Shown piece by piece: positions 8,234-15,400 of a DNA stretch of 19,944 nucleotides (positions within the stretch are counted from its first letter, which is position 1; each line of letters starts with the position of its first letter). The stretch spans positions 1 to 19,944 of the forward strand of contig QUFC01000057.1 in assembly GCA_003478355.1 (NCBI GenBank), written 5' to 3'. Under the pieces are notes generated by a model. The model saw only the letters and a list, made by a program, of their open reading frames with translations. It made no database searches and was not told the DNA's origin. The position numbers were made by a program, and so were the translations under genes. Source of the DNA: Lachnospiraceae bacterium AM48-27BH (GTDB lineage Bacteria > Bacillota > Clostridia > Lachnospirales > Lachnospiraceae).

Positions 8234-8311
8234 TTCTAAAGAATACATTTTTAACAATGATGTACTCTTTTTGCGGTTGCTGTATGTATATTATCACATC
8301 TTTCTTTAGAA
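8234..8311. repeat. 10-bp inverted repeat flanking the importer -10 box
   Basis: TTCTAAAGAA at 8234-8243 and its exact reverse complement TTCTTTAGAA at 8302-8311 bracket the -10 element. One copy lies between -10 and -35, the other in the 5' leader. They could be a regulator-binding pair or a long-range RNA stem, or may be chance in AT-rich DNA. Confidence 0.4.
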
Positions 8312-8318
8312 GGAACAA
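8288..8318 (-). promoter_or_regulatory. Probable extended -10 promoter of the sugar importer operon
   Basis: On the minus strand, TGATAATAT (8296-8288) is an extended -10 element. A weak TTGTTC lies 19 bases upstream (8318-8313). The start would be near 8281, giving a leader of about 80 bases before the binding-protein gene. The poor -35 and long spacing suit a promoter that needs an activator, such as the adjacent AraC-type response regulator. Confidence 0.55.
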
Positions 8319-8320
8319 GG

Positions 8321-10173
8321 TTAAAAGTTTCTTATTTCATCAGATTCTTTTATCGCATCAGAATTTTTCTGTATAATTCGGTACTCCAATGGAAAACTTA
8401 TAATCATCTGCGTGCCTTTTTCATAAGTACTGCTTATATCAAAGGATGCCTCACTGCCATAGCAAAGCCATAATCTTCTCATGATATTATGGATTCCCAC
8501 TTTACCGGCAGCGCGACGCTCTTCTTTTTCATCCTTGGAAATCTCCTGCCACTGCCGTTTCAGCTTTTCTAATTCTGTTTCTTCAATTCCTTTTCCATTA
8601 TCACCGACCTCCACCTGCAGATGCTCTTCCACTTTTTTGATGGAAATATGGATCTCCCTCCGGCGTGACCAGTCTGCATACCGTGCTTGATCGAATTCTC
8701 CACCAGCGGCTGAATCAGGTTTTTGAGGATCATGGCATTTTGCACCTCTTCCTCCATCTCCACCTGATAGGCAAGTCCGCCTTCGAAGCGCACCTGCTGC
8801 AGATACATGTAAAGCTTTACGTTCTCCACCGCATCACTGACCTTCGTGTAGATCCCGGAGGTGTTCATGTTGCTTCTGAAGAGATGCCCCAGCGCCAGAA
8901 CCATCTTCGATACCTCATCCGCCCCTGCCATCAATGCCATCCAGTTGATGGAATCCAGCGTGTTGTATAGAAAATGCGGATTGATCTGCATCTGCAGCGC
9001 CTGAAGCTGTGCTTCCCTGGATTCTGCGATCAGATTCTGTTCCTCGATCCTCGTCTCATACACCTTATGGATCAGGTGATCCAACTGTCCTGCCATCTCA
9101 CGGAAATGCACAAACAGCCCGTCGATCTCACGGATGCCGCTCCTCTCTTCCCCAATATCAAAGGTACCATTGGCCACTAGCTTGCACTGCTCTTCCAGTC
9201 TCCTCACCGGGCGGCTGATCAGCTCTGCATTGTAGATGGAGAATAAAAACAGCGCCACCAGCAAAAAGACGGACAGTGTGAAGCACACCATGATCGCAAG
9301 GTAGAAATTTTTCAGCACGGCTCTTCTCGGTACCAGACAGATCGTGTACCAGTCGATGTTCTGCCCCACCGGATCGTAGATCAGGAGTTCCTTTTCCTGT
9401 CCGCAGCGGACATACGTGTGGTTTCTTGTTTTCGTCAACAGCTCAACCGGGAATTCTGTTCCGTTCTTATCGATCTCTGTTCCGCCAAGGATCATCCCAT
9501 TTCCAGCTGTCACGAGCATCTGCCGTTCTTCATTGCCACCATAGTCCTGTTCAAATTTTAGCAGCGCATCCAGATTAACAGAAAAATAAACACAGCCTAA
9601 CTCCTCTCCCATGCGCGCGCCATACTTTCCAGAGAGAGCACGGATCTTTTTCACTGCTGAGATCTCCATATGGGATCCGTAGTTATCCTTTGAACGGCGG
9701 ATGGTCTGATCCAGCCAGATGGTCTCTCCGTTTGAGGCCTTCATCTTATCATACCAGCTGTAATCCTCTGCCTTCTTCGTCCCATTAAATTCGTACATGC
9801 TCCCGATCATCTGTCCGCTCTTTGTAAATACTGCAATGTTGTCCAGCATATATAAAGAGTTTGACGCACGCGCGATACTGTTGTTGACCGCCATTCTCCT
9901 CGAATATGGATCTGCCCCCTGATAGTCTGTCAGGGTCTGCTGCAATTCTGAGTTGTAGATGATGTCCCGGAGTGTCACTTCAATCCCATCCAGCTTGGTC
10001 TGGATATCTTCATTTTTCTGCCTGACAGCTTCCTCACTGGTCTGCAGCACAAACTTTTTTGACATGCTTCCTAAGAGGCAGTAGCTGGCGATCCCGATCA
10101 GCATGATGGAGATCACGACGGAACAATAGGAAGTGAGAATGAACCGGGCTTTCAATGTCATTTCTTTTTTCAT
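8321..10173 (-). CDS. YesM-type sensor histidine kinase (single-base frameshift before the ATP-binding G box)
   Basis: A membrane sensor kinase pairing with the upstream response regulator. Transmembrane segment 1 is at about residues 11-34 and TM2 at about 290-314. The ~250 residues between them form an extracellular sensor. A HAMP-like region follows (318-370), then the His_kinase motif QMQINPHFLYNTLDSIN with His400, and the N box LIQPLVENSIKHG (486-498). The reading frame then diverges. Adding one base at the G-run complementary to 8655-8661 gives HAGGEIHISIKKVEEHL, continuing to the G box VGDNGKGIEE and a stop at 8321, for 617 residues. As written, a truncated protein ends near 8569. The ATG at 10173 sits one base after the regulator stop; an in-frame ATG at 10194 is an alternative. 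An in-frame A_AAA_AAG slippery site (8638-8632) lies between the two halves. Confidence 0.9.
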
Positions 10174-10174
10174 A

Positions 10175-11272
10175 TCAGAGCCCACCTTCTCCATTCATCC
10201 GCAGCACATAATCCCCAGGAGAAATCCCATACCTTTTTTTAAACGCATCGGTAAAATACCGTGAGCTGGCATAACCGGTCATATCTGCGATCTCGTAGAT
10301 CTTATATCTGCGTTCCATCAGAAGTTTTCTCGCCTTCTCCATACGGACGGACACGAGATAGGATTTAAAATTTTCCCCATATGTCCTGGCAAAGGCTGTC
10401 GATAGATAACCATAGCTCACGTTCAGTTTATCCGCCGCATCCCGGAGTGACAGGTTCTTATTCTGGTAATTTTCATCGATATAGAGCTTGGCCTTGCTGC
10501 TGACCAGGACCGAGAGTGATTCCGAATTGTCCTTTAAGCAGGTCGCTAAAAGCTGCAGGTCCTCCTGGAATACCTGCTGCAGTCTTTCCGGATCTTCACT
10601 CTCCTCCAGCGGAATGCGGTAGATTTTAAACAGCGGAGGCGTCTCAATGTGAAAATAGAAGGCTGCATTGCGAAGCGTCCTGTAGCAGTAATCCCGGATC
10701 TCCATCCCGTTTTCTCCCCGAAACGATACAAACCACCGTTCTACAAACGTTTCCATCTCCTTATATTTTCCCTCTTCCAGTATCCGGATCAGCTCTGCCT
10801 GTTTCTCATCCTCACAGCCCTTGTTCTCCGGGCTTCCCCCCTTGCGCATCTCGTACTCCGACTGGATAAACTGGTTCTGACGTTCCGTGTAACTCTCCTC
10901 ATCCAGTTCTTCCCGGATCTTTTTAAAAGTCTCGGTGATCTTCTGTGGGTCTAACGGCTTTAATATATAGTTCTCCACCTTCAGCTCGATTGCCTCTCTT
11001 GCATATTCAAATTCACTGTATCCACTGATGATCACAGCTTTCACTCGCGGGAGTTCCTTTCTCGCGCGCCGGATCAGCTCTAACCCTGTCATATCCGGCA
11101 TATTAATATCTGTGAGGATCGCATCGACCGGTATCTGTGCAATCATCTTCAATGCCTCCCCAGCGCTCCCCACAGCGCCAACCATTTCAAAGCCGATCTC
11201 ATTCCAGCGGATGATCTTACTGAGTCCGCTGCGGATCATAATTTCATCATCAACGATCAGAATCTTATACAT
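10175..11272 (-). CDS. YesN-type response regulator with AraC DNA-binding domain
   Basis: A 365-residue cytoplasmic transcription regulator. The N-terminal receiver domain has the acidic pair in ILIVDDE (residues 4-10), phospho-acceptor Asp55 in ILTDINMPDMTG, the switch serine in VIISGYSEF and Lys105 in YILKPLD. The middle ~130 residues are a variable linker. The last ~100 residues form two AraC helix-turn-helix motifs (LSLRDAADKLNVSYGYLSTAF and YKIYEIADMTGYASSRYFTDAF, then the conserved KKRYGISPGDY). Proteins of this type usually activate the adjacent sugar importer when their YesM-type kinase senses an extracellular glycan or its binding protein. It is the first gene of the locus, one base upstream of the kinase, with its own promoter. 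The ATG at 11272 is preceded by a GGGGGA-type binding site that is duplicated. Confidence 0.94.
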   Translation of the reverse strand: MYKILIVDDEIMIRSGLSKIIRWNEIGFEMVGAVGSAGEALKMIAQIPVDAILTDINMPDMTGLELIRRARKELPRVKAVIISGYSEFEYAREAIELKVENYILKPLDPQKITETFKKIREELDEESYTERQNQFIQSEYEMRKGGSPENKGCEDEKQAELIRILEEGKYKEMETFVERWFVSFRGENGMEIRDYCYRTLRNAAFYFHIETPPLFKIYRIPLEESEDPERLQQVFQEDLQLLATCLKDNSESLSVLVSSKAKLYIDENYQNKNLSLRDAADKLNVSYGYLSTAFARTYGENFKSYLVSVRMEKARKLLMERRYKIYEIADMTGYASSRYFTDAFKKRYGISPGDYVLRMNGEGGL

Positions 11273-11275
11273 GAT

Positions 11276-11309
11276 CTATCTTCCCCCTGTTTCTATCTTC
11301 CCCCTGTTT
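11276..11309. repeat. Perfect 17-bp tandem duplication carrying the regulator's ribosome binding site
   Basis: The plus-strand unit ctatcttccccctgttt occurs twice without a gap, at 11276-11292 and 11293-11309. Read on the minus strand each copy contains AGGGGGAAG, the ribosome binding site of the response-regulator gene; only the copy nearer 11272 has suitable spacing (about nine bases) to the start. Confidence 0.9.
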
Positions 11310-11349
11310 TTATGCAATCTGCCACAATTCTTCCTTTCATGCTCTCGTT

Positions 11350-11379
11350 AGTATAACAGAAATCACCAACGCTTGTAAA
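11350..11379 (-). promoter_or_regulatory. Probable sigma-A promoter of the two-component regulator genes
   Basis: Minus strand: TTTACA (11379-11374), 18-base spacer, TATACT (11355-11350). The transcript would start near 11343, about 70 bases before the regulator start codon, and include both copies of the 17-bp repeat. Confidence 0.65.
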
Positions 11380-11457
11380 TACCACCACTGTATCATACGG
11401 CATTTCCAGTTCAAAAAATGCCTACCCGTGTACAGTAACTGCTCTCTGTCTTTTTTC

Positions 11458-11486
11458 TTGACCATATTCTATTTTCACGATACAAT
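11458..11486 (+). promoter_or_regulatory. Sigma-A promoter of the DUF3842 gene
   Basis: TTGACC at 11458-11463, a 17-base spacer and TACAAT at 11481-11486. It faces away from the regulator promoter, and the leader to the ATG at 11548 is about 55 bases. The interval 11380-11457 between the two promoters shows nothing else I can identify. Confidence 0.8.
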
Positions 11487-11547
11487 GTTTTGAGTATTGT
11501 GGAAGCACGTAGTGCAGAGCAATCCGATATCAGAGGGGGAAATATTT

Positions 11548-11955
11548 ATGAAAATTACCATTATTGACGGTCAGGGTGGAAAAATGGGCAAAGCCGTGAT
11601 CGAACAATTAAAGAAACGTCATCCGCAGCTGCAGCTTTATGCCATCGGCACCAATAGCGCTGCAACCACCTCCATGATGAAAGCTGGCGCAGATTTCGGT
11701 GCCACGGGAGAAAATCCATGTATTGTCAATGCTAAAAACTCTGACATCATCATCGGTCCTATCGGTATCGTCATGGCCAACTCCTTATTAGGGGAGATCA
11801 CTCCGGCCATCGCCACTGCCATCGGCGACAGTCATGCATTTAAAATCCTGATTCCGGTAAACCGCTGCAACCATTATGTAGTTGGATGCCAGGAGGCCGG
11901 TCTCGGTGAATACATCCGGCTGGTATGCGAAAAGGTGGATTCCATGCTTTCTTAA
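11548..11955 (+). CDS. DUF3842 family protein of unknown function
   Basis: A 135-residue cytoplasmic protein that I recognise as DUF3842, a conserved clostridial family with no assigned function. The N terminus MKITIIDGQGGKMG resembles the first strand and glycine loop of a Rossmann-type nucleotide-binding fold. Further conserved-looking segments are AIGTNSAATTSMMKAGAD, the hydrophobic DIIIGPIGIVMANSLLGEI, and a C-terminal NRCNHYVVGCQE with two cysteines. I chose the ATG at 11548 because GAGGGGGA lies just upstream; an in-frame ATG at 11497 has no such site. The gene is monocistronic, with its own strong promoter and a terminator that overlaps its last codons. A role in binding a nucleotide or small ligand is only an inference from the glycine loop. 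Confidence 0.85.
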   Translation: MKITIIDGQGGKMGKAVIEQLKKRHPQLQLYAIGTNSAATTSMMKAGADFGATGENPCIVNAKNSDIIIGPIGIVMANSLLGEITPAIATAIGDSHAFKILIPVNRCNHYVVGCQEAGLGEYIRLVCEKVDSMLS

Positions 11956-11980
11956 GCAGGAACCCACCTTTTTTTCTTTT
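11934..11980. terminator. Bidirectional intrinsic terminator between convergent genes
   Basis: GGTGGATTCC (11934-11943) pairs with GGAACCCACC (11959-11968) with one mismatch, followed by a long T-run on the plus strand. The stem contains the last codons of the DUF3842 gene. Read on the minus strand it is followed by TTTT, so it can also end the uridine-kinase-like transcript. Confidence 0.85.
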
Positions 11981-12019
11981 TTCAGGTAATCACCGTACTT
12001 GCGGAACATCCGCCGCTTA

Positions 12020-12636
12020 TCACCGGGAAAATCCGGTGCAGTCGATCACCATACTTTTCTTTTCAATTTCAAATGCTTCAAAGTACTTATTTTCCATAGG
12101 AATCCAACGTTCCCTGAACATCTGAAGCTTTTCCGGACCGTTTCGCCTCAGAATCCGCTGCAGCTGTTCTTCTGTTCCGATCCTGCAGAACAGTCTCAGA
12201 TCATAACTATCCCCAAAATACGGATTCTGGCTATAGGAGCCTTCCACGATATTCAGTCTGTTCCAGGACACTGCCACAAAATCGCTCAGGGAAAATGTGG
12301 CACAGCTGAACAACTGATAAGAAAAACCGTCTTTGTTCTCCAGCTGCTTCAACACCTCTGCCTGGAACCGCTCATAGTCCACATTGCCGCCAGGCTCCGC
12401 ATATCGTTCCGGCGTTCTCTGCTCCATACGGAGATAAAAATCATCCATATGGAACAGATTGCAGCCGTAATGGTCTTTTAGCGCCTGACCTAATGTACTT
12501 TTACCGCTTCCGCACATGCCATCGATGCTACCGTAACCTGTCTATTCTTTTCCTTTGCCAGAAGTTCATCAATCTGGCTGACGATCCGGTCATAGACCGG
12601 GTACCATGTGTAATCCATCTGTGCTCCATTTTCCAT
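12020..12636 (-). CDS. Uridine-kinase-like P-loop NTPase (single-base frameshift in front of the P-loop)
   Basis: A cytoplasmic kinase of the uridine kinase/phosphoribulokinase type, which phosphorylates nucleosides or small metabolites with ATP. The Walker A motif GMCGSGKSTLG is followed by NLFHMDDFYLRMEQRTPER, the usual substrate-side Asp segment, and GGNVDYERF. As written, the frame opens only at the Met inside the P-loop. Adding one base near 12527 joins it to an upstream frame that starts at ATG 12636 and reads RQVTVAIDGMCGSGKST, giving 205 residues with the standard first beta strand. Without it, TAG interrupts five codons upstream. The gene follows typA by 25 bases, with no terminator between them. 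The restored protein is somewhat divergent from true Udk, so the substrate is left open. Confidence 0.82.
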
Positions 12637-12661
12637 TAATTTTCCATTGATTCTCTATCGT

Positions 12662-14491
12662 TTATTTTCTGAAAGAAGCTCTCTTTCTTAAGGTTGGGTC
12701 CAGGATTCTCTTACGGATACGTAAGCTATCCGGAGTCACCTCAAGAAGCTCATCGGTATCGATGAAATCCAGTGCCTGCTCTAAGCTCATGATCTTAGGC
12801 GGAGTCAGCTTTAATGCCTCATCAGCGCTGGAAGAACGGGTGTTGGTCAGCTTCTTGGTCTTGCAGACATTGATCTCGATATCCTCTGCCTTCGGGTTCT
12901 GGCCGACGACCATACCGGAATATACCTTTACGCCAGGTCCAATAAACAGAGTACCACGCTCCTGGGCGCTGAACAGACCGTAAGTGATCGACTCACCAGA
13001 CTCGTAAGCGATCAGAGAACCGGTCTTTCTATAGCTTAAATCACCCTTGTATGGTGCATAGCCATCAAAAATGGTATTCATGATACCGTTACCCTTGGTA
13101 TCGGTCATGAACTCACCACGATAACCGATCAGACCTCTGGCCGGGATGGAGAACTCCAGTCTGGTGTAACCGCCGTTTGCCGGGCTCATACCCTGAAGCT
13201 CACCTTTTCTTCCGGTCAGCTTCTGGATCACGGCTCCGGTAAACTCCTCCGGAACATCGATGTAAGCTAACTCCATAGGCTCTAACTTCTGGTTTCTCTC
13301 ATTATACTTATACAGAACCTCTGCCTTGCTGACTGCAAACTCAAAGCCCTCACGGCGCATGTTCTCGATCAGAACGGACAGATGCAGCTCACCACGGCCG
13401 GATACCTTGAAGCAATCCGGGGAATCGGTCTCCTCTACACGCAGACTCACATCAGTATTTAACTCACGGAACAGTCTGTCGCGCAAATGACGGGAGGTAA
13501 TAAATTTACCTTCCTGACCAGCCAGCGGGCTGTCGTTGACCATAAAGTTCATGGCGATAGTCGGCTCGGAGATCTTCTGGAATGGAATTGCCTCTGGATT
13601 CTCCGGGGAACACAAGGTATCTCCAATGTGCAGATCCGGGATACCGGAAATAGCAACGATGGAACCGATCTTCGCTTCCTGTACCTCTACACGGTTTAAA
13701 CCGTCAAACTCATACAATTTACCGATCTTTACACGGCGCATCTTATCTGGATCATGATGGTTCACCAGCGCACAATCCTGGTTCACACGGATCACACCAT
13801 TATCTACCTTACCAACACCGATACGGCCTACATACTCATTGTAGTCAATGGTACTGATCAGTACCTGGGTACCTGCGTCTGGATCTCCCTCCGGAGCCGG
13901 GATATGATCGATGATTGCCTGGAATAATGGGCCCATATCTACGTTTGGATCGTCTAAGTTCGCTTTTGCGTAACCATCTCTTGCAGACGCGAACAGGAAT
14001 GGGCAGTCTAACTGCGCCTCAGAAGCATCCAGATCCATCAACAACTCTAAGATCTCATCGATAACTTCCTCCGGTCTTGCCTCCGGACGGTCGATCTTAT
14101 TGATCAGGACAACCACTGCCAGATCCAGCTCCAGTGCTTTTCTTAATACGAACTTCGTCTGAGGCATAGCGCCCTCATATGCATCAACTACCAGGATAAC
14201 ACCATTTACCATCTTTAATACACGCTCTACTTCGCCGCCGAAGTCTGCATGTCCTGGAGTATCGATGATGTTGATCTTGGTGTCTTTATAAAATACAGCT
14301 GTATTCTTGGACAGAATCGTGATTCCACGCTCTCTCTCAATATCGTTGGAGTCCATGACGCGCTCTTCTACTTCCTGGTTGGCACGGAACACACCGCTCT
14401 GACGCAGCAGCTGGTCTACCAGGGTAGTTTTACCGTGGTCTACATGGGCAATGATCGCAACGTTTCGGATATCTTCTCTCTTCATCTTCAT
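12662..14491 (-). CDS. typA: Ribosome-associated translational GTPase TypA/BipA
   Basis: A 609-residue GTPase related to EF-G and LepA that acts on the ribosome, with roles in 50S assembly at low temperature and in stress. All G motifs are intact: AHVDHGKTT (residues 15-23), RERGITI (53-59), DTPGH (77-81) and NKID (131-134). The C-terminal half holds the EF-G-like beta barrel and domain V. The TypA-specific C-terminal part ends with [35 protein letters not shown] before a basic tail; short stretches such as [10 protein letters not shown] are family-typical. Length is normal. AAGGAAG lies upstream of the ATG at 14491; a second ATG two codons later is an alternative start. It has its own promoter and likely carries the kinase-like gene behind it. 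Confidence 0.97.
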   Translation of the reverse strand: MKMKREDIRNVAIIAHVDHGKTTLVDQLLRQSGVFRANQEVEERVMDSNDIERERGITILSKNTAVFYKDTKINIIDTPGHADFGGEVERVLKMVNGVILVVDAYEGAMPQTKFVLRKALELDLAVVVLINKIDRPEARPEEVIDEILELLMDLDASEAQLDCPFLFASARDGYAKANLDDPNVDMGPLFQAIIDHIPAPEGDPDAGTQVLISTIDYNEYVGRIGVGKVDNGVIRVNQDCALVNHHDPDKMRRVKIGKLYEFDGLNRVEVQEAKIGSIVAISGIPDLHIGDTLCSPENPEAIPFQKISEPTIAMNFMVNDSPLAGQEGKFITSRHLRDRLFRELNTDVSLRVEETDSPDCFKVSGRGELHLSVLIENMRREGFEFAVSKAEVLYKYNERNQKLEPMELAYIDVPEEFTGAVIQKLTGRKGELQGMSPANGGYTRLEFSIPARGLIGYRGEFMTDTKGNGIMNTIFDGYAPYKGDLSYRKTGSLIAYESGESITYGLFSAQERGTLFIGPGVKVYSGMVVGQNPKAEDIEINVCKTKKLTNTRSSSADEALKLTPPKIMSLEQALDFIDTDELLEVTPDSLRIRKRILDPTLRKRASFRK

Positions 14492-14551
14492 AACTGTTTA
14501 CTCTTCCTTACTCTTTACTGGTTCAACAATGGGAAATAAAAACAATAATTA

Positions 14552-14580
14552 AATATAACATCATCATTTACAGAATGCAA
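14552..14580 (-). promoter_or_regulatory. Sigma-A promoter of typA
   Basis: Minus strand: TTGCAT (14580-14575), 17-base spacer, TATATT (14557-14552). It lies in the 109-base gap between yigZ and typA and gives a leader of about 55 bases. No clear terminator for yigZ is visible in that gap. Confidence 0.75.
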
Positions 14581-14600
14581 CCCAAAATTCTTATGCATTT

Positions 14601-15251
14601 CTAAAAAACCACAATTTCCCCATCTAACAGTCCATAATAAACCGGATCTCCCTCCAGAAGCTCTGCCCTTCCACTGGTTCCCTCCGTGATCTCTGCCACG
14701 ATGCTGTCCAGCTTTTCCTGTGGAACCATGGCAGATACCTGTACTTTGTCAGTATACTGGGTATCCAGGGTGATGATCTGGTTCTGGGCTAAAATGTACT
14801 GGATCTTTCCGATGCCGGTATAATCGGTGGTTATATCTAACTGGCGGCCAAGGCACTTCTCCACAATGGTACTGTTCGAAAGACCTTCCTGGACAGCACC
14901 GGAATAGGCACGTACCAATCCGCCGGTGCCTAACAAGGTACCGCCAAAATACCGGGTGACCACCACGCAGATGTTGTGGACTTCTGCTCCCAGAAGCACA
15001 TCCAGCATAGGCCGTCCCGCTGTCTGGCTTGGTTCTCCATCGTCACTGCACCGCTGAAGCTGGTTTTTGTCACCGATGCAATAGGCAAAGCAGTTGTGTC
15101 TGGCATCCCAGTACTTCTTCCGCGTCCGCTCGATAAAAGCCAGAGCCTCCTCCTCGGTTTCTACCGGCTCTGTGGTGGCGATAAAACGGGATTTTTTCTC
15201 TACCAGTTCTCCCTGTCCACCCTCCCACAGGATTTTATAATGATCGCTCAT
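14601..15251 (-). CDS. yigZ: YigZ/YvyE family protein (IMPACT-like)
   Basis: A 216-residue cytoplasmic protein of the UPF0029/IMPACT family. Residues ~1-125 form the UPF0029 domain with the signature CSDDGEPSQTAGRPMLDVL and the downstream VVVTRYFGGTLLGTGGLVRAY. Residues ~140-205 form the smaller DUF1949 domain. The eukaryotic relative IMPACT regulates Gcn2; the bacterial function is not settled. The start at 15251 has GAGGAG nine bases upstream. It is divergent from the PBP gene and upstream of typA. The frame is intact and the length is normal. Confidence 0.94.
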   Translation of the reverse strand: MSDHYKILWEGGQGELVEKKSRFIATTEPVETEEEALAFIERTRKKYWDARHNCFAYCIGDKNQLQRCSDDGEPSQTAGRPMLDVLLGAEVHNICVVVTRYFGGTLLGTGGLVRAYSGAVQEGLSNSTIVEKCLGRQLDITTDYTGIGKIQYILAQNQIITLDTQYTDKVQVSAMVPQEKLDSIVAEITEGTSGRAELLEGDPVYYGLLDGEIVVF

Positions 15252-15287
15252 TTGTTTTTCTCCTCATAGCATTACTTCTCATGAATC

Positions 15288-15316
15288 ATAATAATACAAA
15301 ACAGAGGAATTCGCAA
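15288..15316 (-). promoter_or_regulatory. Possible sigma-A promoter of yigZ
   Basis: Minus strand: TTGCGA (15316-15311), 17-base spacer, TATTAT (15293-15288). It is weaker than the divergent PBP promoter, and overlapping TATTAT and TATGAT hexamers make the exact -10 uncertain. Confidence 0.5.
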
Positions 15317-15346
15317 CGCAGAAACCGTACAGCCTGTATCTATTTC

Positions 15347-15375
15347 TTGAATTATAAACCAACATTTGTTATAAT
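15347..15375 (+). promoter_or_regulatory. Sigma-A promoter of the PBP gene
   Basis: TTGAAT (15347-15352), a 17-base spacer and a perfect TATAAT (15370-15375). The expected leader is short, about 20 bases, ending with AAAGGAGG before the ATG at 15401. Confidence 0.85.
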
Positions 15376-15400
15376 GAACCGATAAAGGAGGTTTTCCTAC

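Noticed and set aside
8321..8632. Separate small ATPase-domain protein downstream of the kinase
   Set aside because: It is the C-terminal ATP-binding part of the same kinase, displaced by one base; there is no independent start site.
12021..12038. Hairpin CACCGG/CCGGTG as a terminator for the uridine-kinase-like gene
   Set aside because: It lies inside the last codons and has no T-run in either direction; the hairpin at 11934-11968 is the better terminator.
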